Below are positions 54,835 to 64,000 of a stretch of 64,000 nt of DNA, piece after piece (position 1 is the stretch's first letter; each line of letters begins with the position of its first letter). The position numbers and the translations under genes were made by a program. Where the stretch lies: assembly GCA_907164885.2 (NCBI GenBank), contig OU015490.1, positions 17,610,440-17,674,439 on the forward strand, written 5' to 3'. The stretch is from Dolomedes plantarius (lineage: Eukaryota > Arthropoda > Arachnida > Araneae > Dolomedidae). The notes beneath the pieces were generated by a model. It did no database searches, was not told the origin of the DNA, and saw only the letters and a program-made list of their open reading frames with translations.

Positions 54835-56353
54835 TATTTTTTTTTATTTTTAGGTGGAACACCCTTGCTATGATGTCATGCCGATCTTGAGACTTTTGTC
54901 CGAGGAATAATGCATCTGTAATATCCTTCCACATGGGGTTGCAGGTGAAAGTGATAAACAGATCAGGACGCCCATAGTGACGGACATATGTCATAGCATC
55001 TTGAGTCCGTTCATGCATGTAGCGAGGTCCTCCAGTAAAAGATGATGGGAGCACTACCTTCCGACCCAGTTGAGCAGCATCAGCATCCTTCTCCCCTACA
55101 GCATCTTTTAGGTGAATGTAGTTGTCTGCCCTCAGCTCTGCCTGGTTAAACCTGATATAGTTTAACCTTTCAGTCTCTATTTTAGCATACATATCTACTA
55201 AAAATTGACTGAAGAGGGAACAGAAGTACAATAGGTGGTTGTCCTCTCCTTTTCTGACCATAATGCGATAGCAGTAAAAACTAAATGCAGAGATTGTCTT
55301 CTTGATAGGCAACTTGGTCTTAGGATCGTGCTGAGCCAGATTGATGGAGTATCCATCCTCACCAAGACAGAACAAAAGTGGGTATTGAAGAGCATCGTAT
55401 GACCGGTGAATCTCACTGATGCGATGCAGTTTGTTATCGTGGCTTTGGAGCAAGATATCTCGCTGCTGAAACTGCTGGCCAACCATCACCAGAGCTACCT
55501 CATTTGTTGTTGGTGCATTAAAGCGACCTTCATGAGCATCAACAGGCTTTTTTTCAGCCTGGATAACAACTGCAAACTTCTTGCAGGTTGGAGGCACTTT
55601 ATCCAGGGTAGTCTTAAGGTCTTTTATGTAGCTATTAACGTCATTTAGCATCTCTTGCAGTTGCTTGACCAATCCGTCTTTTACACCAGGAAAGTTACTA
55701 CACCTTAAACGTACTTCCCTTTCATCCTCACCCACAAAATAGATTTGAAGAAATTCGGCTTCTTTAGAAGATGGAAGTAGACTTCCAATCAAGTGATACA
55801 CCTGTCCCTGAATTTTGAAAGTTGGCATGAAACCTTCCTCTACAACCTGTTTAGCTCCAAATGATGTCATTTGGAAGCATCCATTATACTGCCGAACACA
55901 CTCCATAAAGTGTATGTGCTCAGGATGGTTGCCAATTACTAGGCTATTGAGAGGCTCAGGAAGAGGTTCAAATGCAGGTAGGTTTACCTTGCCAGCACTA
56001 CAACACATTCCTGGAGATTCGTCTGCCCACTTCAGGGCATTGCAGTACTGACACTTGTGGTTCATAGTGCCCAGGGATACCATGCTATCTGCTTCATAAG
56101 CAATAACAGGATCATATGCCAAGCCTGAAAGAACCTTTACCTGCCATGGAAGTACTCGCCTTTCTACTCGTTTGCCAGGATTCTTTTTTTCATATTGGCA
56201 TTGTGCTGCCCTGTGAACCTCAGGCTTAGCTTTCTGGTACCGTGCAACAGCTGCTTTGATCACCTCAGGCTTAGCTTTATGGTACCGTGCAACAGCTGAT
56301 TTAATAACATCAGGCTTAGCTTTCTGGTATTGTGCAACAGCTGCTTTGATCAC
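54791..56353 (-). pseudogene. Helitron N-terminal region and Rep start
   Basis: 520 codons. Starts within a tandem repeat of 15 residues (AVARYQKAKPEVIKA and variants), then the conserved Helitron zinc module (HKCQYCNALKW, CCSAGKV), LPEPLNSL, DNKLHRISEIHRSYDALQYP, LLFCLGEDGYS and the Rep N-terminus GGPRYMHERTQDAMTYVRHY, DLFITFTCNPMWKDI. Reading is lost after VFHLKIKKN in a run of A. This part binds DNA and holds Rep motif 1 (FITFTCN). Confidence 0.9.
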
Positions 56354-56440
56354 CTCAGGCTTAGTTTTATGGTACCGTGCAACAGCTGCTTTGATAACCT
56401 CAGGATTAGCTTTCTGGTACCGTGCAACAGCTGCCTGTTC
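56217..56440 (-). repeat. 45-bp tandem repeats coding for 15-residue units
   Basis: Five clear copies, with GGTACCGTGCAACAGCTG (one has GGTATTG) at about 56235, 56280, 56325, 56370 and 56415. Units alternate between TATCAG/TACCAG (Tyr-Gln) and TACCAT (Tyr-His), so a 90-bp higher-order unit is likely. The encoded units are positively charged, with the pattern VIKAAVARYxKAKPE, probably helical. Confidence 0.9.
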
Positions 56441-57042
56441 ACCCCAGGATTCCTCTCTGCATACTTCTTTCTTGCATCTTTAAGTTGCTGCTTCCTTAGA
56501 GCATGAGTACATCTAGAGCGACGTCTTTTAGTAGCTTTATTGGGATTAGAAAGTGATGCATCATGTGAGGTAGATTGAGGGAGAGATAGCATGGCTTGTG
56601 TTTCCTGTGACAGGTAGTAAGCATCGAAATGCCCACTCGAGAGGTCACATGCTGAGGTAAAACGCAGCCTCCTTATTGGGTTACCAGCAGCACCAAAACT
56701 GTGACATAGTTCACCATTGAGGTATACCTCAAAAACAAAGTTGAACAGTTCACCTGCTGCTGACAATTCGCAAGAACTGCCATATGTGGAGAGAATTGAC
56801 ATTTCGGAAAAATATTCAGCAGAGTTAGAATAATTATTCCCATTCCTGTCATGAGACATTATAGCAAATCGCTCCCAATTCTCTACCACATGACTCACAA
56901 TTAATTCCCGGACTTCCCTAGACATCATATCTGTACCATACATGACAAAAGAGAGAGAACGGAAAAGACATGCACCATCTGCTGTGATTGGGAAAATACT
57001 ATAAAGTACAAACTCCCCATTTATGCATAAATATTCTTCCAT
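56350..57042 (-). pseudogene. Helitron OTU-type cysteine protease domain
   Basis: Preferred start at 57042 (MEEYLCINGEF); the frame is open seven codons further up. ITADGACLFRSLSF carries the D-G-x-C motif with the catalytic Cys, and LSSGHFDAYY supplies the catalytic His, the signature of the OTU family. After a basic segment (KRRRSRCTHALRKQQLKDAR) the frame is lost near 56440 in a run of four G, just where the 15-residue repeats start. OTU enzymes remove ubiquitin; in Helitrons the role is unknown. Both catalytic residues are kept. Confidence 0.85.
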
Positions 57043-57649
57043 TTTAGAAAATATAAAAATCAAATTTAAATCCGGTTCAGAAATATAAGTAAATCTGATA
57101 AAGAGTTAAAAATAAAAAATAAACTTACTCGCATGAAAATTAACCACACTAACTTAATCTGACAACATCACATGTCTGTCTAGCAGTTAACCTCTAGGTT
57201 ACAGCTATACATGGTAAGCACAGTTACCGTATAGTAATACCGTTATTTTTTTGCACTTTGTATCTTCTATATCTTCTATATTCCATCATATCTCAAAGAA
57301 GGAAATTGATATCTGTATGATCACGAATCCGCATGTTTCAAGAAAGATTTCAAAGCTTGATATTTTAGAGTTTTAATCCATGTTACAACATTTTCAAAAT
57401 TTAATATAGAAAAAGAAAATGAAATTAATTTCTAAAGATTCATCACGCGTCATGAGCTCGAGTCAATGAGCTCGAGTGAACATGATGCCAAGAGTCAAAG
57501 TAAAAATTAAAATATATCAAAAAGTTCACGTGACTCTCTGCCCTTGAACACATCCGGACATGCGCGTGAGAGAGATGAATTCCCAACAATATCCATAAGA
57601 TTCTTGCTTTAAAATGTAAGGAACACGAATACCTAAAAACCGATTTCAG
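57043..57649. other. Upstream flank of the Helitron
   Basis: AT-rich. A 16-base direct repeat (ATGAGCTCGAGTCA, ATGAGCTCGAGTGA) lies near 57451-57480. A diverged copy of the arm motif ATCTCAAAGAAGGAAATTGAT lies near 57290. Confidence 0.4.
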
Positions 57650-57795
57650 GATTTTTCAAAATTCGGCCCCAAGGGGAGGGGAGGGTGGGACTAAACGTGT
57701 TTTTACGTGTTTTTCACATATACCTTCGTATCTCAAAGTAGGAAACTGATATATTTCTTTTATACGCATATTAATAAATTAAACTGTTTTAGAAT
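57650..57795 (+). repeat. Left arm of a fold-back repeat
   Basis: GATTTTTCAAAATTCGGCCC, a G-rich tract, ACGTGTTTTTCACATATACC, ATCTCAAAG and AAACTGTTTTA. It pairs with 58012-58165 at roughly three quarters identity by eye. Confidence 0.65.
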
Positions 57796-58011
57796 TTCTT
57801 CTATATTACTTTGTACTCGATATGATTACTCGATCTTATATATTAGTTTGTAATCGATATGACTATTCGGATTAATGCTCTAGATAGCCGCTACCCTCTA
57901 TCGCGCCAAATACCAACTATTTACTCTTCAGTTAATTGTTTAGTATGCCGGAAAGTAATGATGGCAGCATATCATAGCTTAGTGATTCTTCATGTTAATG
58001 TTCGTCATCAC

Positions 58012-58165
58012 ATTAAAACAGTTTTTAAACATTTTATTTTATGGTTTTCATTATATGTATACATATCAATTTTCTTCTTTGAGATATAAAGGAATATGTA
58101 AAAAACACGTTTTGCCCCCCTCCCCCCCTTGGGGGGCGAATTTTGAAAAATCGCTTCTTAAATGA
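58012..58165 (-). repeat. Right arm of a fold-back repeat
   Basis: Inverted counterpart of 57650-57795: AAACAGTTTTTAAAC, CTTTGAGATATAAAGG, ATGTAAAAAACACGT, a C-rich tract and GGGGGGCGAATTTTGAAAAATC. The 215 bases between the arms have no gene. Confidence 0.65.
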
Positions 58166-59094
58166 TGCCTTCAGCACAAAAGTAATATGCTCCTAAAATT
58201 TGATATTTGTATCTCCAATAGTTTTTGCTGGGCGTTGATACGTGTATGTATATATATATAAGTCAGGACTTCTTCCTTTATAGATATAGATATATATATA
58301 TATATACTAGTTCCTACCCGTCAAAACATGACGGCTAGATAGTAAATAAATGTACTAATACACGAATTATACTCCACACATCATTGTCAAATGTTGAAAA
58401 TCCTAATAATGCATAGAAGCAAATTAATGTGTTTGAGCGGCTTTATGCTTAGTGAGTATCTAAAGCCAGATTTAAATATGTCACTGAGCATGCGCAGGAA
58501 GCAATTTTTTTTTAATCGTAAATTATCGCTAGTCAAACAGCGCGAAATGAACAATTTCCATCATGTTTAATATCATATTTCACAAACATAATTATGATGA
58601 AAATAAAAATGGCAGGGAGGGATCTAGAGAGACTGCTCGGAATAAACATGTTTATCATTAAAACGTGTCACCGAGCATGCGCAGAAACAGTGAGTTTCTA
58701 AAGCCAGATTTAAACATGCCATTGAGCATGCGCAGAAATCAATTTTTAATTGCAAATTATCGCTAATTAATGTAAATTGCCGTTACAAAAACCAAATTTG
58801 ACAAATCTACAGATTACAATCTTTCGTATAAGACCAAAATGAAGTAAACTGAATGCATTATTTTTTTCTCTCACGTACTGCCCAAAAAATCGGCTTAGCA
58901 ACTTAAATATAGAGATATTTCATAGCTCAGACATGCCTCTGAGCCATGACAACTAAAGCATCACTCTGTTGCTCCACCCCCCCCCTGCCCCCTGCGAACA
59001 AAAGTGGCGAGACTTCCAGTCACGCGGTGCTGCCACGGCACCTTCCCGAAACATCAAAGGTGCGGGCGAGAGGATATTAATTTCCCGGCGATGG
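58166..59094. other. Intergenic DNA with a direct duplication
   Basis: The segment GTGAGTATCTAAAGCCAGATTTAAATATG, ending GAGCATGCGCAG, near 58457-58500 recurs near 58689-58734 with small changes. The copies share a GCATGCGCA core. No gene is seen. Confidence 0.5.
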
Positions 59095-59333
59095 AGGTAA
59101 TGACATTAGAAGAACGCGATGACGTCAAGAAAATTCTGTATTTTAATTCGCTTACCGGAAATCTTGGTAATTACTTATTAGGCAGCCGGGGGCAACACTT
59201 AAGCAAAAACCAAGCGATTTTTGTTTTTTTTCAATCACGTTTCGGCGAATGTGATCCCGAATTTCCAAAAATTAAAATCATTATTAAGCGAATGAAACGT
59301 GAAAAATTCATATCAAAATGCATTCCTTGTAGG
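59091..59333 (+). CDS. Orphan ORF, possible exon
   Basis: Starts ATGGAGGTAATGACATTAG (MEVMTLEERDDVKK) and reads ILYFNSLTGNLGNYLLGSRG, FVFFQSRFGECDPEFPKI and KIIIKRMKREKF before a transposon-like terminus (ACAGGGTGTCCGG) at 59341. Composition is protein-like, with alternating charged and hydrophobic residues and no low complexity, unlike most short frames here. A GTAGGTAT near 59330 could be a splice donor. I do not recognise the family. It could be an exon of a host gene or the N-terminus of an unfamiliar transposon protein. Confidence 0.35.
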
Positions 59334-59338
59334 TATAT

Positions 59339-59605
59339 ATACAGGGTGTCCGGCTAAAAGTATCCAAAAGTTGTGGCTTATTATTACGGAACTAAACATT
59401 AGAATATACGTAGTAGGTTGACTGCTCCTCCGTGGATTATAAACCCCTCCGAGATTTTTTGGTCTAGACCAGGGGTTCCCAACCTTTTTCCTACATCGAC
59501 CTCATTTAAAAGAAGACATTTTATTCATCGACACCCTCACATTTTTCTCTATAATATAGAGCATACAACATAATTATTTTACTATTAAAAGTTTGCTGCG
59601 TTCGG

Positions 59606-59687
<82 letters not shown>
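59339..59687. other. Transposon-end fragments and (AT)n tract
   Basis: A CAGGGTGTCCGGCTAAAAG terminus near 59342 and CAGGGGTTCCCAACCTTTTT near 59470, the latter typical of hAT elements of the Charlie type. The (AT)n tract at 59611-59687 leads into the next Tc1 element. Confidence 0.45.
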
Positions 59688-59688
<1 letters not shown>

Positions 59689-60906
59689 TGAAGTGCCACT
59701 GAATTAGGGATAAATACCTAGTAACGAGTTGGGCCTCCTCTGGCCTTGATAACGGCTGCCACACGACGAGGCATAGATTCAACAAGTTTCTGGAAACGTT
59801 CCACGGGAATGGCTTGCCAAATATTGGTTAAAGCTGTCCATAATTCAGTAAGGTTCTTTGGTGCTGTGTGATGGCCTTTCACGCCTTGTTCCAAAACATC
59901 CCAAAGATGCTCAATAGGATTTAAGTCTGGGCTTCTAGGTGGCCAATTCATGACAGAGAAGTCAGAGGAATGCTCATCCAACCAGCCAGCAGCCAACCGG
60001 GACTTGTGAGAGGTACAGTTGTCTTGCTGGAAAACTCCATTACCGTGCGGATAACAGAACAGCATAAACGGATGGAGGTGATCACCCAGAAACTCTACGT
60101 ACCGAATTGCATTGAGGGAGGTTGGTACACGCACCAAAGATCCCAAACTGTGCCACGAAAAAACACCCCAGACCATGATTGAGCCACCATGCTCTTGTAC
60201 AGTTCCAGCCAGGCATGCAGGATCCATGGCTTCATGAGCCTGACGCCATATTCTCAGCCCCCCGTCGGCGTTAAGTAGTCGGAATCGAGACTCATCACTC
60301 CATGCTACTCGTTTCCAGTCCTCTACACTCCAGTCTCTGTGCTCTCTTGCCCAGGCAAGACGTGCAGCCCGATGGCGAGTATAGAGCAATGGTAATATCG
60401 TAGGCCGACGGCTCCCGAAACCCATACGGTGAAGCGAGCGTTGCACAGTCCGTTTACTGACTGTACGACTGGCACCGTCATTAAACTGGGTGGTAATTTG
60501 AGCTAATGTTTGGCTTCGCTGGCTACGTACAATACGCCTGAGCCGTCTCTCACCACGCACTGTCAAGGCTAATTGTCCTTTGCAGTTAGGCCGATCGCTA
60601 GTTTTTTTTTTCCACCATCCATGTATTCTTGGTATACTCTTGACACTGTCGACCTTGAAAATTCTAGCTGTCTGACGATTTCGGAAATTGAATGGCCCAT
60701 GCGTCGCGCACCTACGATTTGTCCGCGATCGAAGGCATCTAAATCAGGCAGTTTACCCATACTGGCAATTCCAACAACTAATTCAGAACAACCACAGTAC
60801 GCGCTATATATGCAGTTACCACAGCGCCCTCACTTGCGCATACATGATGTGCAGCGCTACACAATTTGCATAGGCGTTGCTATCCCTAATTCAGTGGCAC
60901 TTCAGA
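59688..60906 (-). mobile_element. DD36E Tc1/mariner transposon, copy B
   Basis: The ends are CTGAAGTGCCACTGAATTAG and its complement, both in (AT)n tracts. It is closely similar to copy A at 33865-35079 along its length. Confidence 0.92.
59718..60760 (-). pseudogene. DD36E transposase B, frameshifted in N-terminal third
   Basis: Two open parts: 60569-60760 (MGKLPDLDAFDRGQIVGARR to YMDGGKKKL) and 59718-60566 (TVRGERRLRRI to GGPTRY). They are separated by a T run of ten near 60602-60611 that has eight T in copy A. The catalytic part is complete, with AWSDESRF, IMVWGVFSW, VFQQDNCTSH and SPDLNPIEHLWDV, 36 residues between the second Asp and the Glu, and the normal C-terminus. The break is in the helix-turn-helix linker. 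The damage is thus at a different place from copy A. Confidence 0.9.
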
Positions 60907-60907
60907 G

Positions 60908-61976
<1,069 letters not shown>

Positions 61977-62029
61977 GTAGCATGGGAGACTAGATATCTT
62001 CTGAGTCTACGATCTGTCTCCCATGTTAC
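61977..62029. repeat. Hairpin with 14-bp arms
   Basis: GTAGCATGGGAGAC pairs with GTCTCCCATGTTAC with one mismatch around a 25-base loop. It adjoins an (AT)n tract. Confidence 0.6.
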
Positions 62030-62626
62030 ATATATATATATATATATATATAATTAGATTTAAACGTCTATGCGTTTAAGACATATGGAGAAACAGACCG
62101 CGGAAACGCGCGTGCTCGAATCTCGACTATTTCCCCATAAACAGCAGTCACACGGAAAACACAAAGGATATAGGCCACGTGATAAATTCTAACCCATTAC
62201 AAAATTCTACCCCTGGTGGCGGAACAGGGAAATCTCCATTTCATATACGCCCGAACGGAAAACCTTTCTCTCTTCTAAGTTTATCCATCAAAATGCAACT
62301 CCGTCTCTTTCTGGCAATCTTATACTTCAGGAAAGAAACTGCTTGCGACCGAAAAATTCTCTACCTAATTTGTTGTTCAATAAGCGTTGTATAGATTTCG
62401 AATGTCAGATCAGAGGCTAGAATAGTGCGTTAGAAACACTTGAAAGAAAGTGACTGGAGAGAGTTTACGAATGTTTCTGGATTAACTGACTGACACAATG
62501 GCGCAACAAGATGCCTTAAAAACAAAATTAAGCTAATTCTTTTCAGAGACTCTATAGAATGTTATTGTTTTTCACCCCTGAAATTTCATTCTAGAGGTGG
62601 TTCAACTTTCTTGTATTTTCTCTTTT
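62030..62626. other. Intergenic DNA, no gene seen
   Basis: A short AT tract, then about 570 bases with no recognisable frame or repeat. Confidence 0.4.
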
Positions 62627-63064
62627 TTTGATTTTTACCATATTTTTATTAACTCGCTTTCTTGTTTGTGTGTGTGTGTGTGTGTTTGTCCGGTACAAAT
62701 CTTGCAATCGATTTTTAACTAACTTCCCGACTAGCTAGACATTTGAAACTTTTAGAATAGCTCAAAACACGATGACAATGCATTCTTTTGATACTTTTAG
62801 CCATCTTTAAGCAGTATTGAATTCATTTTCAGTTAATTTTGTTTTGTAGACTGGTGCAGCCATCTATCGGTCGGGACGGGAACGAAAAGTCAAACCCAAG
62901 TTAACTTCCAATTAACTTCATTTTCTTTCAAGTGGATGGGATAATTCATCAAAAAAAATTTTAAAAAGTATTTATTTATACATAGAATTGTCAAGTTTAT
63001 AGGATTCAAAAGAAAATTTAAAAACATGGTATATAAAATGTTCTTTTTATCTTGCAATTATTAT
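62627..63064 (+). repeat. Dispersed repeat R1, copy 2
   Basis: Matches 5091-5517 in the same orientation over its length, with a longer GT run near 62668-62684 and an extra AAACCCAAGTTAACTTC-like piece. Confidence 0.8.
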
Positions 63065-63581
63065 CCTCCATTTTACCTTAAAATGGTGTGAACTTGGTCT
63101 AGCCCTCTAGACCCCTAACTTTGAAGCTTCTGGGCAATTAATAGGGTGTAATACCAGTCGTACACTTAAGTGAATAAACGCATTTAATCTCGTTAGCAGG
63201 CTATTAGTCGGAGAGCACTCAGTTCAGACAATGGTGGAACACGGCTTCATTAACTCCCCTTTTTCCTTACTTTTTCGACCTGGAGCAAAAGCTTTTAATG
63301 GTTTCGAATTTTCTTTTATCGCCAAATGGCTGGATTATGCAATGACGCCCTTATCGTGTTCGCGACTGCCAAACACGATAAAACTTCCACTGTCCAAATT
63401 CATCAGCAATCAGCATCCTGACCTCAGCTAATCAGTGCCCTGTGGCATAATCGTTATTCACGACGAAGGAAGTAGCAAGCATTATGATTTTAATGTACAA
63501 TATGTGCGTGTGTGTATGCATGCATATATATATATATGAACATAAAATGTGTATTTTTTTGACGGGATCTAACTAACTAAT

Positions 63582-63623
<42 letters not shown>

Positions 63624-63704
63624 GATATGTCAATGCTTCATACCTTGCCACGGTTCACAGTGGGAGAGCTTAGTTCAAATTTTCAAGATGGTAATAGTAA
63701 ACTT
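63065..63704. other. Intergenic DNA, no gene seen
   Basis: Contains copy 1 (63454-63509) of a direct repeat that recurs at 63945-64000, CT and AT tracts near 63584-63625, and nothing recognised otherwise. Confidence 0.4.
63454..63509 (+). repeat. Direct repeat, copy 1
   Basis: TTATTCACGACGAAGGAAGT and onward is identical to 63945-64000 for all 56 bases visible. The second copy is cut by the window end. Confidence 0.9.
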
Positions 63705-63935
63705 TATAATTACAAGATAAAAAGAACTTTTTACATACCATGTTTTTAAATTTTCAAATGAATCATATAAACTTGACAATTCTATGTATTAATAAATACT
63801 TGTTTAAAATTTTTTTGATGAATTATCCCATCAACTTGAAAGAAAATGATCAAATGCGTAATCAATCGTTTAGCTAAAGAATTGGAAGTGAACTTGCGTT
63901 TAACTTTTCGTTCCCGTCTCGGCCGATAGATGGCT
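63705..63935 (-). repeat. Dispersed repeat R1, copy 3, inverted and partial
   Basis: Matches the part of R1 from GGTGCAGCCATCTAT to the ATCTTGTAAT end in reverse orientation, with an insertion near 63850-63890. Confidence 0.75.
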
Positions 63936-63944
63936 GCACTAGTC

Positions 63945-64000
63945 TTATTCACGACGAAGGAAGTAGCAAGCATTATGATTTTAATGTACAATATGTGCGT
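63945..64000 (+). repeat. Direct repeat, copy 2, cut by window end
   Basis: Same sequence as 63454-63509, offset 491 bases. The repeat brackets the inverted R1 copy. Confidence 0.9.

Larger units (their letters stand above)
52005..57042 (-). mobile_element. Helitron with OTU domain
   Basis: In order on the minus strand: OTU-type cysteine protease, a 15-residue repeat region, the Helitron zinc-finger and N-terminal region, the Rep HUH endonuclease and a Pif1-type helicase. Frame changes at about 56440, 54840 and 52955 lie in runs of G, A and G respectively. The 5'-TC and 3'-CTRR hairpin ends were not located. If the frame changes are sequencing errors, the element would encode one protein of about 1650 residues. 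Confidence 0.88.

Overview
This window is eukaryotic nuclear DNA from an animal. It is AT-rich, with many (AT)n tracts, a 500-base assembly gap at 26001-26500, and almost no ordinary genes. The transposon mix includes Tc1-like transposases, a BEL/Pao element, gypsy-like elements with DUF1759-type or Gag-type capsids, and a Helitron carrying an OTU domain. The flavour of the Tc1 transposases reminds me of arthropods, and of spiders in particular. That is a weak inference; a mollusc is not excluded.

Layout. 1-4.6 kb: a decayed Ty3/gypsy element on the + strand with a candidate 3' LTR. 5-15 kb: dispersed repeats, an inverted-repeat pair (6256-6480 and 9355-9560), a deleted Tc1 element (8093-9089), a hAT-type MITE holding a minisatellite (11153-11992) and an intact Tc1-like transposase with unusual DD32E spacing (13094-14119). 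15-17.3 kb: a pogo-type MITE and a DD36E element, both sitting in AT tracts. 17.5-21.5 kb: a minus-strand gypsy element bounded by 99% identical 135-bp repeats and lacking RNase H. 22.1-25.4 kb: an uninterrupted 1103-codon gypsy-derived ORF that has lost the reverse transcriptase and the integrase core, with an Asp-rich segment where RT should be. 26.5-36 kb: mostly unremarkable DNA with a few interspersed repeats and a DD36E element nested in a TTAA-flanked element. 36.6-38.4 kb: a C2H2 zinc-finger array broken by frameshifts. 38.8-41.8 kb: MITEs and a Tc1 fragment. 41.8-49.4 kb: a fold-back mariner split by a complete young BEL/Pao element (identical LTRs apart from one A, 5-bp target duplication). 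50-50.7 kb: a fragment of a Penelope-like reverse transcriptase. 52-57 kb: a Helitron (OTU, Rep HUH and Pif1-type helicase). 57-64 kb: fold-back repeats, a second DD36E copy and copies of a dispersed repeat.

How the parts relate. Almost every coding region belongs to a mobile element. No host operon or pathway is visible; the only candidate host genes are the zinc-finger array and one short orphan ORF near 59.1 kb. Most frameshifts in the BEL element and the Helitron, and several in the other elements, fall in or beside short mononucleotide runs. Some of the apparent damage may therefore be consensus error of the assembly rather than biology.

The most interesting objects, in my judgement, are the intact RT-less gypsy ORF at 22103-25414, the double complementarity of the BEL U5/PBS to tRNA-Gly, the fold-back mariner, and the DD32E transposase. 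I did not find a clearly new defence-like or gene-cluster-like system.
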